Source: Lentisphaeria bacterium (lineage in GTDB: Bacteria; Verrucomicrobiota; Lentisphaeria; Victivallales; UBA1829). Taken from it: a DNA stretch of 33,556 bases. The position numbers and the translations under genes were made by a program. Where the stretch lies: the NCBI GenBank assembly GCA_017456495.1, contig JAFTJI010000146.1, positions 1 to 33,556 on the forward strand. Direction: 5' to 3'. The notes below the pieces were generated by a model that had not been told where the DNA came from, ran no database searches, and was given only the letters and a program-made list of their open reading frames with translations. This document shows, piece after piece, positions 1-10,000 of the stretch (positions are counted from its first letter, which is position 1; every line of letters starts with the position of its first letter).

Positions 1-60
1 GATGAGCAAAAACATTTTTATTCGATGGTGTCAGGTCTTTCTGACTTGACAAAACACTAA
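1..60 (+). CDS. possible 3' end of an upstream gene (partial)
   Basis: Frame 1 is open from the window edge for 19 codons and ends in TAA at 58-60. The residues read like an ordinary protein tail (ends SGLSDLTKH), but the stretch is too short to assign a family. If real, the last codons contain the -35 box of the promoter for the next operon. It could equally be non-coding leader sequence. Confidence 0.3.
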   Translation, partial: DEQKHFYSMVSGLSDLTKH

Positions 61-74
61 ATAACAAGTATATT
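46..74 (+). promoter_or_regulatory. sigma70-type promoter of the glycan operon
   Basis: A perfect -35 box TTGACA (46-51) and a -10 box TATATT (69-74) are separated by 17 bases. Transcription would start near 81, giving a leader of about 84 bases before the TTG start at 165. A short inverted repeat, GTCAG/CTGAC (30-34 and 41-45), abuts the -35 box and could be a regulator site. Confidence 0.7.
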
Positions 75-86
75 AACAACGAAAGG

Positions 87-134
87 TTCGGGAACAATCA
101 TGGATACAAATTTTTACCCACAAAAATTCCCGAA
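87..134 (+). promoter_or_regulatory. leader stem-loop upstream of the glycan operon
   Basis: TTCGGGAA (87-94) and TTCCCGAA (127-134) form a perfect 8-bp stem around a 32-base loop, within the predicted 5' leader. No U-tract follows, so it is not a simple terminator. A 22-codon reading frame (ATG at 100, TGA at 166-168) starts in the loop and its stop overlaps the TTG start of the first gene. A role in coupling, mRNA stability or attenuation is inference. Confidence 0.4.
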
Positions 135-164
135 GGATCATTTAAAATTTAAGGAGATAAGAAC

Positions 165-1193
165 TTGAAACGTTTATTGTTTTCGGTTGGATTGCTGATC
201 CTTCCGTGTTTGTTCGGTCAGATGCGGGAGCTTTCCTTCTATGAAGTTCAGCCCCGCAAGGGTGAAATCGTCATTGACGGAAAATTGGATGAGGCAGCAT
301 GGAAAAATATTCCGGTTCATGGAAATTACTATGAATACTGGAAAAACAATCCCGGTCCCGGTGCATTGAAAACCACTTACCGTATGGTTTACGATGAAAA
401 AGGTCTTTACATGGCAGTCGTGAACTATGAAGATAATATTCCTGCACTTAAACGATCCATTACCGAATATGACAATGGGAATATCTGGATGGATGATTGC
501 GGTGAATTTTATTTTGACCCGGCGGCAGATGGAATCGGGTACACCAAGTTTACCATCAATGCCAACGGAGCTTTTGCTGATATGCGCCGTCAGGATACCG
601 CAGTTACTCTGAATGACTGGAACGGGATCGGAACGATGACTGCTGCATCTGTCGGCAAGGATTCCTGGACGATCGAAGCCTTTTTCCCGTGGGATGACCT
701 GAACGGTGTTCCGCAGATTGGAACCCTCTGGCAGTTCTGTCATGCCCGTTTCTCCTGGACAAATAAATTCCGCGGTATGACTTCTTCTCCCGGCGGAAAC
801 TACAACGCAACCGACAAGTTCGGCTATCTCTATTTTTCTGATGGAAAGACGAAACTTGATCCGGAAAAAATCGGACTTTTGCTTCAGACCAAAGCCGCAG
901 TTCCCTGGTGCATCCCCTGCGGAGATGTTCTCGTCAGCTGTACCGGATCTCTGTTGAAAATGGATTCTCTCGGAGAACTCCTGAAAGAAGAACAGGACAA
1001 ATACCGCCTTCTTGTTCTTGCAATCGAAACGATTGATCCCAAGATGTTTGCGAAAGATCTTGCCAGGATCCGCAAAGAAACTGCAGCGGCAAAAAAATCT
1101 GATCTTATGTCCCGTTACCGGACATATCAGGCTGCCAATAGCGCATTGTTCAATATCAAATGGACAATTCTTCTGAACAAATATTACAAATAA
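165..1193 (+). CDS. secreted CBM9-like carbohydrate-binding protein
   Basis: A 342-residue exported protein. A hydrophobic signal peptide covers about residues 1-18. Residues about 25-230 look like a family 9-type carbohydrate-binding (DOMON-like) beta-sandwich: the region opens with the hallmark IVIDGKLDEAAWKN, continues with a stretch like YDEKGLYMAVVNYED, and ends in a WTIEAFFPWDDL-type strand. Residues about 265-342 are charged and helical and may be a coiled coil. There is no catalytic module, so a glycan-binding or accessory role in the periplasm or at the surface is inferred. The start is TTG at 165, because an AAGGAG Shine-Dalgarno lies at 151-156 and the signal peptide begins there. 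It is the first gene of the five-gene operon and is followed after 25 bases by the GH42-like gene. Confidence 0.75.
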   Translation: MKRLLFSVGLLILPCLFGQMRELSFYEVQPRKGEIVIDGKLDEAAWKNIPVHGNYYEYWKNNPGPGALKTTYRMVYDEKGLYMAVVNYEDNIPALKRSITEYDNGNIWMDDCGEFYFDPAADGIGYTKFTINANGAFADMRRQDTAVTLNDWNGIGTMTAASVGKDSWTIEAFFPWDDLNGVPQIGTLWQFCHARFSWTNKFRGMTSSPGGNYNATDKFGYLYFSDGKTKLDPEKIGLLLQTKAAVPWCIPCGDVLVSCTGSLLKMDSLGELLKEEQDKYRLLVLAIETIDPKMFAKDLARIRKETAAAKKSDLMSRYRTYQAANSALFNIKWTILLNKYYK

Positions 1194-1218
1194 CATATAA
1201 AGAAAGAGAAGTGTGATC

Positions 1219-4200
1219 ATGAAAAAACTTTTGCTTTTATCTGCGCTCCTTGCAGGTTCTGTTGCATTTGCAAAACATGATGGCTGGTATGTCAATGATT
1301 TGACAGAAAATTACAAGACGGAACATTTGAGCTGGGATAAGACTACAGCACCGCTGAATGTGTTTTTCTATGTTCAGCCCACTGGTGCGCGAGATGTGAT
1401 CGAACTTGTGCAGCGTATGAACATCAAATATACTCCGTTTCTGACTCAGACGTACTATATATATGCTTCAGAAGGTGTTTATCGTGCAGCACTTTCCGGT
1501 ACAAGCCCTTATGAAAAGAATGAGGAACTGCGTGCGAAGCTCAGCGGTGATTTTGATGTGATCTATATCGGAAATGCTCCGTTTACAAAGGCACCGGCTG
1601 ATGCTCAGCTTCAGATGCTCCAGAAAGTTCAAAATGGGGCAGGGATGGTCATTTCTGCCACAAATCTTCCCTATAAAAAAGTGTTTGCCAACAAGCTTCC
1701 GCTTCCGGCATTCCTCAATGAAGTCGTACACTCTTACAACAAGAAAAATATCATTGCCTACCAGTTCGGCAAAGGCAGAATCCTTGTAATCAAGAATCAC
1801 TATGCAGGACCGGCAATGACCCAGAACTACCGCAGGGGCGACCACCGTGCAAGGGCAATTCAGGAAAATGAATATGTCTTCTACATGCGCGCTTTGCAGT
1901 GGGCAGCCGGAAAAGATGTATCTGTCGGAAAAATGGAAGACAAGGGTTCCTACCTTGCAGTAACTCCCGGCGTTCAGTACCGTATCCGCGATGAGTTCAA
2001 CAATGTTCTTGCAACCGGGGTTGCCAAAGACGGAAAAGTTCCAGTCCAGCAGTTTTCCAGCGGAAAATATTTCTGCGATATCATTGTAAAAGGCAAAGCA
2101 TGCGGAGTGTTTGCTTTTGAAAGAAAGTCCGCTTTGGGCGAGGGAGAGATCACGGTTTCTTCCGAATATCTCCGTGGAAAAGCACCGTTCAAAGGAACGT
2201 TCAAAATCACCGGAACAGTTCCAAGCACGATGGCAAAGCCGCTGACTTTGAACCTGACTCTTGTTGACCATCCCAACGGACGTGTCTGGGAGAAGAAATC
2301 TTTCAAGATGTTCCCCAACAGTGCAGTGGACTTTGAGTTCAAGAATTACCGTATGCCCAACGAAGCAGGTATTCTTTATGCAACTGTTACAGATGCCAAA
2401 GGAAATACCGTCCTGAAAGCGGATAAAGTTCTGTACTTCCCCTCAGACAAACTTCCGCTTTATTATCAAGCTACATTCGGTCAGGCAAACAGCATCAACA
2501 TGGCAAAGCAGCTTGTTGACAACATGGGATTCGGGACAGCTTTGGCTCACCTTACCAGAGCTTCCAGCCGTAATCTGGCAATGTTGAACTCCCAGCTGAT
2601 CCCGTACCTTGTCCGTGTCAACATGGGAATGAACCCCAATAAGAATGTGAAACTTCAGATCCTGAGCGGAGCCGAAAGCAAAGAAATCAAAAAATACAAT
2701 GACCAGAGTTTCTACAATCCCGTGATCAAAGAAATCTGGCGAAAACAGGTGGAAAGCCGTCTGGACGGACTGCCGGAACTTTCCCCGATCCTGTACAGTC
2801 TTGGTGATGAAAACGTTCTGAACCGTAATGCGGGATATGGTCCTTCCGACCTTCCTGCTTTCCGGAAATTTGTTGCGAAGAAGTATGGCACGATCGCAAA
2901 ACTCAATGCCAACTGGGGAACCTCCTACAAATCTTTTGACGAAGTCCCCCATCGTGATCTTTCCGTTTCCCTGAAAGAAAAACGGTTTGCGGAATGGAAC
3001 GACCATAATGAATATATGGAACAGATGTTTGCTGACATCCACCACTATACTGCCAAGCTGATCAAGGCAAAAGATCCTCATGCAAGAGTCGGTTTGGAAG
3101 GAACATTCGGCGGACATAATATTGAGCTGATGATGGAAGGTCTTGACTGGTGGGGACCCTATTCCAACATGCTGGAAGACCAGGTCCTGCGCAGTCTTTA
3201 TCCGGAAGTTCCCCGCTTTGTCTGGTCCGGATATCATAGCGAACGCAACATGAAAACACCGTTGATGAACCGCTATCTTCTGCTTGGTTCTGTGAACGGA
3301 AATGGATGGTATGCAGCAGGTTGTGACTTTAATCATGATATTCTTGCTGTTGACCAGTCTCCTTCTTTCTGCAAGAGCTTCAATGACAGTCTTCAAGAAC
3401 TCCGTTTCGGTATGGCTCAGACATTGATTGCCAACACCATGCTTTATTCAGGAATCGTTATTTTATGGAATCACGTTTCACGCCGTTATCCGAAAGTGGA
3501 TGAACGGTGTGTTTCTCCGGAATCCGGAATTGGACCTCTCATCCGTTTCTGCAATGCAACCGGATCCGGTTTTGAGTTCGTGACAGCCCGTAATGCAGCA
3601 AAACGGCTGCCCAAGATCAAAGTCCTCTTTGTTCTCGGAATCAACGCAATGAGCGATAAAGAAGCTGCGATGATCGTGGACTTTGTGAAGAAGGGCGGAA
3701 CCGTGATCGCAGACTTTGCACCTGCCCGTCTCAACGAAAATCTTGCGATCCGCAAGCAGAATCCTCTGTACGAACTGTTTGGAAATCAGGTTTTGAAACC
3801 CGGAAACAAATATGTTGTCAATGCATTGTCCATTCCCGGCTTCAAGGCATCCAAGGCTTTGGTAGATCCTGCCCGCAAGCCGATGGAAGTCCGGAAGGTC
3901 GGCAAAGGTAAAGCGATTCTTCTTAACTTCAACTTTGCAATCGTTGAAACTGCCGCAGATAAAACCACTCCGTTCGTCGGATTCATGAAGAATCTGCTGG
4001 TGAAGAACGGCGCATACATTCCTTACAGCCAGACAAATCAGGAACCTGTTTTCCGTGTCAGAAACGGAAAAGGTTTTGATCTTCTCGGCGTGTATAACAA
4101 CAAGAATAAAACAGCAACGACGATCAAATTTCCTGCACGCAAATATATTTATGCCGCCGGAAAAGGTTTCGTCGGTTATACTGACACTGTAAAAGTTGCA

Positions 4201-4524
4201 TTCTCTGAAGATGTTCCCCTGCATGTCTTTGCCGCATTTGACAAAAAGCAGGCAGCTCCTGCAGTCAGTGCTCCTGCAGCAGTGAAAACCGGTGAGAACA
4301 TTGTTCTTTCCTACAAGAATATTCCTGCCGGACGTACTGTCGTGATCCGCGTGATCGGTCCGGATGGAAAAGAACTTCTTGACCGGGGCGTTGTACTCAG
4401 CACCAATGATGGCAACTCCTACAGGTTCGGAGTTCCTTACAATGCTGTGAAGGGAACGTATAAATTCACCGTGAAGGATTACGAGACCGGACTTTCCGCG
4501 GTAAAGACTGTTATTGTGAAGTAA
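1219..4524 (+). CDS. secreted GH42-like glycoside hydrolase with GATase-like domains
   Basis: A protein of 1101 residues with a clear signal peptide (MKKLLLLSALLAGSVAFA). ATG at 1219 is preferred to the in-frame GTG at 1213 because the signal peptide starts there. Residues about 45-230 resemble a GATase-like domain and about 310-405 a beta-sandwich. Residues about 415-760 look like a GH42-type barrel: SLGDEN around E531 is a plausible acid/base, followed by the family-like segment FVAKKYGTIAKLNANWGTSY. A second GATase-like domain, similar to the beta-galactosidase trimerisation domain, covers about 798-860. An Ig-like domain closes the protein at about 1010-1101. The likely role is hydrolysis of a plant or host glycan outside the cytoplasm. 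The exact substrate cannot be read from sequence, and divergence from classical GH42 makes the family assignment tentative. Confidence 0.7.
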   Translation: MKKLLLLSALLAGSVAFAKHDGWYVNDLTENYKTEHLSWDKTTAPLNVFFYVQPTGARDVIELVQRMNIKYTPFLTQTYYIYASEGVYRAALSGTSPYEKNEELRAKLSGDFDVIYIGNAPFTKAPADAQLQMLQKVQNGAGMVISATNLPYKKVFANKLPLPAFLNEVVHSYNKKNIIAYQFGKGRILVIKNHYAGPAMTQNYRRGDHRARAIQENEYVFYMRALQWAAGKDVSVGKMEDKGSYLAVTPGVQYRIRDEFNNVLATGVAKDGKVPVQQFSSGKYFCDIIVKGKACGVFAFERKSALGEGEITVSSEYLRGKAPFKGTFKITGTVPSTMAKPLTLNLTLVDHPNGRVWEKKSFKMFPNSAVDFEFKNYRMPNEAGILYATVTDAKGNTVLKADKVLYFPSDKLPLYYQATFGQANSINMAKQLVDNMGFGTALAHLTRASSRNLAMLNSQLIPYLVRVNMGMNPNKNVKLQILSGAESKEIKKYNDQSFYNPVIKEIWRKQVESRLDGLPELSPILYSLGDENVLNRNAGYGPSDLPAFRKFVAKKYGTIAKLNANWGTSYKSFDEVPHRDLSVSLKEKRFAEWNDHNEYMEQMFADIHHYTAKLIKAKDPHARVGLEGTFGGHNIELMMEGLDWWGPYSNMLEDQVLRSLYPEVPRFVWSGYHSERNMKTPLMNRYLLLGSVNGNGWYAAGCDFNHDILAVDQSPSFCKSFNDSLQELRFGMAQTLIANTMLYSGIVILWNHVSRRYPKVDERCVSPESGIGPLIRFCNATGSGFEFVTARNAAKRLPKIKVLFVLGINAMSDKEAAMIVDFVKKGGTVIADFAPARLNENLAIRKQNPLYELFGNQVLKPGNKYVVNALSIPGFKASKALVDPARKPMEVRKVGKGKAILLNFNFAIVETAADKTTPFVGFMKNLLVKNGAYIPYSQTNQEPVFRVRNGKGFDLLGVYNNKNKTATTIKFPARKYIYAAGKGFVGYTDTVKVAFSEDVPLHVFAAFDKKQAAPAVSAPAAVKTGENIVLSYKNIPAGRTVVIRVIGPDGKELLDRGVVLSTNDGNSYRFGVPYNAVKGTYKFTVKDYETGLSAVKTVIVK

Positions 4525-4551
4525 TCAAATTTCAACTGAAAGGAAATAATC

Positions 4552-5634
4552 ATGAAACGTCTTATTGTACTTGGTGCATTGGCAATGGTTCTCGGGCTTT
4601 CTGCCCGTGAGCCCTCTATGAAATTGATCGACAAAACCTTTGATAGAAAGGGCGAAAAACTTCAGCATAAAGAGTGGGTCGTCAAGTTCCACCATGCTGA
4701 TTTGAACTTGAAAAATATCATTGACAAAGACGGTAAACTTGTCAAGAAAGCCTGGGGTGATTTCTTCCTTGGGCTGCGCCACGGAACGATCTACAACGGA
4801 TCCTGGGACATCTGGCACTTTGTCTCTGCCATGGACAAAAAATGGAAAGTTCTGCCGGAAAAAGAGCCCGCTTCAAAGGTTTCTTTTGTCCGTTTTGCAG
4901 ACAGCTCCTGTGTCAACATGGAATGGACAAACGGTTCCATCCGTGTTCTGCAGACCTCCGGTTCGCAGAAATGGGTTTATGTTAAAGTGACCATGCCTGC
5001 CGGAATCCACAAAGTGATGCTTTCAGTCCGTCCCGGCGGATCTCATCATGGAATCAAGGGCAGAGAACGTCATATCCGTTTCGGTTCCCTTGATATCGAA
5101 AGCAAGAACTTCAAAGTGAACACGATCCCGTTTGACGGCAAGACAACCGGGATGGCGTTCTATAACAAGAATTACAATGAAAAGAATGGTAACTTCCTTG
5201 TGTTTGAAGCCGAAAAGATCCAGACCATTCAGAACCATACGGAAAACCCTGTCAACGTTATTTTCTATCCGAAGAAAGGTGTGACTGAGCTGAACTTTGC
5301 ACTTGGTTACTTCCTGAATGAAGATGCCGAAGAAGTAATCCAGCGGTTCATGGTGGAACAGCTTCCGACGATCCGGAAAGGTCTGGATTCCATTCAGTGG
5401 GATAAAGCTCCGGATTTCTCTGAATTTACCAAAAATGCTGCTCAGGTGAAAAATCTGATTGCCGGTGTTCAGGGACCGGACAAAGCAAAATATGAAAAAG
5501 AATTTGCTGCCATCGTAAAGGATTATGAAGCGGCAAAGGCAAAAAATGATATCTCTGCATATACCGATGTTTTGGATCGCCTGCGTAAATTGCAGAAAAA
5601 GATCGGAAGCTCAACATTGGATTCATTAATGTAA
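4552..5634 (+). CDS. secreted protein of unknown function in the glycan operon
   Basis: A 360-residue protein with a signal peptide (MKRLIVLGALAMVLGLSA, then REP). I do not recognise a family. The body, about residues 25-280, is rich in aromatic beta-strands (for example GSWDIWHF, IRFGSLDIES, VNVIFYPKKG), as expected for a jelly-roll or other beta-sandwich that might bind carbohydrate. Residues about 285-360 are helical and charged and resemble in style the helical tail of the first gene of the operon. An AAAGGA Shine-Dalgarno at 4539-4544 supports ATG 4552. It lies 27 bases after the GH42-like gene and 12 bases before the GH39-like gene. Cotranscription suggests an accessory role in glycan capture or breakdown; this is inference from context only. 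Confidence 0.7.
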   Translation: MKRLIVLGALAMVLGLSAREPSMKLIDKTFDRKGEKLQHKEWVVKFHHADLNLKNIIDKDGKLVKKAWGDFFLGLRHGTIYNGSWDIWHFVSAMDKKWKVLPEKEPASKVSFVRFADSSCVNMEWTNGSIRVLQTSGSQKWVYVKVTMPAGIHKVMLSVRPGGSHHGIKGRERHIRFGSLDIESKNFKVNTIPFDGKTTGMAFYNKNYNEKNGNFLVFEAEKIQTIQNHTENPVNVIFYPKKGVTELNFALGYFLNEDAEEVIQRFMVEQLPTIRKGLDSIQWDKAPDFSEFTKNAAQVKNLIAGVQGPDKAKYEKEFAAIVKDYEAAKAKNDISAYTDVLDRLRKLQKKIGSSTLDSLM

Positions 5635-5646
5635 GTAAGGAAAAAA

Positions 5647-7017
5647 ATGGAAACGTTCGCATTCGACCGTTGCTGTGCAGAAGCAGATTTCGGCACTGTC
5701 TCCGGTAAATTCAATAAGGCTTTACATTCGACCAATACTGCGCCGAATCTTTCGAACCGGGGGATCCGGGATATCACGCAAATCTTCAAGAGCATGAATT
5801 TTGAGTATTCAAGAACTCACGATTGGGCGTTGTGGAACAGCGGTCAGCGTGTGGTTGATACTCACTTCGTATTTCCTCTGATGCACCTGGATCCGGGGGA
5901 TCCTGAAAATTACTATTTCGATCCCACGGACGAAATGATCCGGATCACTCAGGAAGCCGGAAGTAAAGTTTTCTACAGACTCGGAACCAGTATTGAACAT
6001 TCCGGATTGCGCCCCGAACAGAAGCATTTCAATTCCGTTCCTCCAAAAGATTACGGAAAATATGCAGAAGTTCTGGCTGGGATCATCCGGCATTACACGA
6101 AAGGCTGGGCGAACGGTTTCCATTATGACATGGAGTATTGGGAGATCTGGAAAGAGTCTGAGAACGATCCGACCTGCTGGAAAGGCTCTTATGAGGAATT
6201 TATCAAATTCTTTGTGATCGTCCTGAAACGTTTGAAGTCAGAGTTTCCGGAATTGAAGATCGGCGGCCCTGCCGCAACAGGATACCGGGAAGATTTGATC
6301 GGACCGCTTCTCGCAGCTTGCAAAGATGCCGGAGTTGCACCTGATTTCATCACCTGGCACAGCTATGAATGTATGCCGGATTCCCTGATCGGACAGCCTG
6401 CACGAATGAAAGAGTTCGTCAAGGCACAAGGTTTTCCGGATTGCGAACTCGGCGTGACAGAATGGCATTATCTTGTCAGCTGGGATGGTATTCAGCGGAA
6501 CATGAGCGAAGAGAATCGCCGTCTGGCTCTGGACAGTCAGGGCGGACTTTGCGGAATCGACTCTGCCGTATATAATCTTTCCGTTCTTTGCGGCTGGCAG
6601 GATACCGAACTGGATTTCGGTTTTTATTACGGAGCGAATCCCGTTGGCGACTGGGGGTATATGAACCATTTCGGCGGATTCAATAAAAATTACTTTTCCA
6701 TGTGTATGTTCGGTACGCTGCTCGGCACGTTTGAGAATAAAATCAAATCTCAGAAACTCGACAGCAATGTATATCTTCAGGGCGGTGTCTCTGATGACGG
6801 AAAAACCGGGATGCTGCTTGTTGCCGATTACCGCAGCGATGTAATGTCCCGCCAGGTGAAAGTTTCCGGTATGGATGGTGCGTTTGTCACTGCTCAGCTG
6901 CTGGATCACACACACAGTCTGACAGAAGTAAATGTATCGTTCAAAAATGGCGTTTTGACTCTCCCGAAGAATGCAGTCGGCTCAGCTGCTTTTCTTATAA
7001 AATTTGATAAACGGTAA
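5647..7017 (+). CDS. cytoplasmic GH39-like glycosidase (beta-xylosidase-type)
   Basis: A 456-residue protein without signal peptide, close to the usual length of GH39 enzymes. The N-terminal half fits a clan A (beta/alpha)8 barrel, with a stretch like FDPTDEMIRITQEAGSKVFY. The segment YWEIWKE places E170 as candidate acid/base (compare WNEP in GH39), and GVTEWHY places E272 as candidate nucleophile. The C-terminal part, about residues 380-456, is beta-rich, as in GH39 accessory sandwich domains. It probably cleaves oligosaccharides taken up after the secreted enzymes have acted. The substrate (xyloside, iduronide or other) is not readable. ATG 5647 follows a short AAGGA motif. The gene starts 12 bases after its upstream neighbour and ends 8 bases before the next gene, so translational coupling is likely. 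Confidence 0.7.
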   Translation: METFAFDRCCAEADFGTVSGKFNKALHSTNTAPNLSNRGIRDITQIFKSMNFEYSRTHDWALWNSGQRVVDTHFVFPLMHLDPGDPENYYFDPTDEMIRITQEAGSKVFYRLGTSIEHSGLRPEQKHFNSVPPKDYGKYAEVLAGIIRHYTKGWANGFHYDMEYWEIWKESENDPTCWKGSYEEFIKFFVIVLKRLKSEFPELKIGGPAATGYREDLIGPLLAACKDAGVAPDFITWHSYECMPDSLIGQPARMKEFVKAQGFPDCELGVTEWHYLVSWDGIQRNMSEENRRLALDSQGGLCGIDSAVYNLSVLCGWQDTELDFGFYYGANPVGDWGYMNHFGGFNKNYFSMCMFGTLLGTFENKIKSQKLDSNVYLQGGVSDDGKTGMLLVADYRSDVMSRQVKVSGMDGAFVTAQLLDHTHSLTEVNVSFKNGVLTLPKNAVGSAAFLIKFDKR

Positions 7018-7025
7018 GGTGAAAA

Positions 7026-10000
7026 ATGAGAAACCTCTTTCATGAATCTTTTGAAACGGTAACGGATGGTCTTCCTGGCGGCTGGTTTGTTGAAAACAAC
7101 TCAAACCTGAAAGCTGTTCCGGCAATCAGAAACGGAGAAAAGTGTATAGAACTTCTCTCTGCCGGAAACAAATATCTTCCGGTGATCCCGGACGTTTCCG
7201 ACTGTATTGTGAAGTGTACTCTGTCATTTGATTTTTCAATGACAAAAAATGATTTTGAAGGAGGTTTTGCCTATATCACATCATTCCGGTATGATACCGC
7301 AACCGGACGCGGACAGGCTGTAAGAATGCGGCGGAATCAGAAAAATGAAACTGTTGTTTATGAATATGGTACCGTCCGCCGGAATATTTTCACCAAAATC
7401 ACTGCTCAGGAATTTCCTGTTGCAGATGCAGAACTTGATAAGCCTTTTGAGATTCAAATGACGATCAGAGGTGAGTCTCTTACTGTTGATTCTTTCGGTC
7501 AGAGCGTTTCTTTTGAGGTCGCTCCCGGAAATGGCAAAATTGCAATCGCCCGGGAACATTTCTTTGATGTCCTGAAAATTCTCGCCTTTGATATTGAAAC
7601 GGATGAAGAGCTGATTGCCGGAAAGAAAACCGCTTTTACGATCCCGCTTTCAGAAGAACCGACCTATTATCCGTTGTTTTGTGACATTGAACTGGAAGAT
7701 TACGGAAACTGCATGGAAGCTTCTCTTTCTCTTCATGGCGGTGTGTTTGAAACACCTATCGGGGAGGGGACTTATCATGGCAGACGGATGGATCTTTTGA
7801 CCAATCCCTACTTGAAAGTGATCACCCCGGAAAGTTTCACCAAACACATTGTTTACAATGACCGCATCGTCATGATCCCGGATGGGCTTTCCGATGAATT
7901 TTTCTACAAAGTTCTGGCACAGAAAGTTGATTGGCCCTTCAAGCGGAATGTCCGTTTCCTGAAACCGGATACAGCGTTCGATCTTGCTTTCGGATTCGAT
8001 AATTTTGTACAGGTTCAAAATCGGGATTTTTCAGAATCACCTTCTGAGACAGTGTTTGATCTTGACGGAAATGTTCTTTATTCCGGACTTGGAATTACCG
8101 AAAAGAGTAAGATGGAGCTGCTTTCCAGAAGTGACAAAGAAATGCTGAACCGTCTTCCGAAGTCTGATCCCAGGTATGATAAGGCTGTACAGTTTGTCAA
8201 GGATAATCACTTTTTCTTTGAAAATGAGACCCCGGAATTCAAGGTGCGCCTGACCGGTAAAAATCTGCCGGAAAGTTTCCGGATCGTGCTGCAAAACGCT
8301 TTTTTGGAACCTGTCCGTGAACTCGAATATACAATGGAACGGACAACTGTCAAATATGGAGTTTCAGAATATTCTCAGAATCTTTTTACTGTTGAAGATC
8401 TGTCCGGTATTGAATGCGGAGTCTGGCAAATCCAGATTGACAGCACTGACGGCAGTGTGGAGGAGATGTCCAAACTCTGGGCGTTTGAAGTGATGTCCCG
8501 GGAAGAGGGCGCATTGCCGCCGCCGCTGCTTTCCGGCATCCCGTATCTTTATGATTCCCGTACAGAAACACGCGGTTTGATTACAGATGCCTTTGATCCG
8601 TGGAAAGGAAAAAGTGCCAATGCTCCGCATTACATTTCCTGTGCTAACTTCCTGCCGCCGGCTGCGAAAAAATATCAGGTGTTTTCCACCGTCAAAGCAT
8701 ACGGAAGAGAAAACTTCCTCTGGCTGGAACCCCGCTGTACCAATACGCATAAGATCGAGGATAACCTTGACAGTATCGCACAGACTGACTATGTGAATAT
8801 AGCGGAAGAGATCGTTCAGAAACCTTTGACCTGGCGTTATTCCTACCGCGGATTTGTCTTGAAGACGCTTATTGAGTTTATCAAGATGAAAAAAGATCCG
8901 AATTTCCCTCTGGAAGAGATGGAAAAATGGCTTGCTGAAGATGTCAAGAGCCAGCTTGATGAAAAGACCATGATTTATCTGGTTGATACTTACTGGGAAG
9001 AGTGGCTTGACTTTGCCAACAAGGCTTGTCATGAAAATAAAAAATCTATTCTGGAAGAACTGCGCAAGACAAATCCGAAACTCAAGTTTTCTCAGTACGG
9101 TCCGGGAAATATCTATGCAGCGAACTTCAAAGGTCCGGAATTTGCCCGTTATATCCAGAACGAAAATGCAACAAATGATGTCAACGGATTCTGGCAGTTT
9201 GAAGATTATCCCTTTGCCTGCCGTTATGATCTCAGCAGCGGAAGTTATTATCTGACATCCTGTCTGCTGCAGTTTCCCGGCGGACGTTTCTATCCGGAAA
9301 TTTATGTGGATGGCGGCGTTGCCGGTTGTCCGGACGGAGCTGTTTATTATGCGCATCCGCCCTTCGGTCAGCGTCCGGTTTCTTATCCGCAGCGCATGAC
9401 CAAGAATGTTTATGAGTTCTGTTACGGTTCCGCTCATTATGCGGATGATGGATTCCATTTCTGGGAAAAATGCGGATTCCAGGCATGCCGTTTCTTTCTG
9501 AAATGGTATGAAACGCTGCTGAGAGCATGGCGTGTGGTAAGAGATTACCGTCCGGTCAAACCTGTCTGCAAGATGGCGTTCGTTTCCTCCAAAGCATCTC
9601 TGCGAGCCGCCCGGGAAACTCAGTTCCATATCAATTATCCCATGTACCGGATCGTTGATGTCCGCAATACAGCGTCTGAAGATGTTCCTTACATTGCCAA
9701 GAGCTGCCGTATGCAGGGACTGAGTGCTGGTTTCCAGATTTTTGAAGAAAATATTCTGAAGCTGACCTCTGATGATGTTTCCATTGTTGTTCTGCCTCCG
9801 TTGAAAGGGATGGCTGAAGCGACCTTAAAACATCTGCGGAAACTCCATGCGGAAGGTGTTTCCCTGATCGGTTGTGAAGATGTGACCGGCATGGAAGATA
9901 TTTTCGGCGTGAAAGATTCCGGCTGCAGAAAAAATGTAACCTGGGTTTCCGGAACGGAAAACTTCCTGAACGGACAGAAAGAGTACTGCGATGATGAACG

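Noticed and set aside
30-45. Inverted repeat GTCAG/CTGAC as a terminator of an upstream gene
   Set aside because: Only 5 bp of stem with a 6-base loop and no U-tract. It is noted only as a possible regulator site next to the -35 box.
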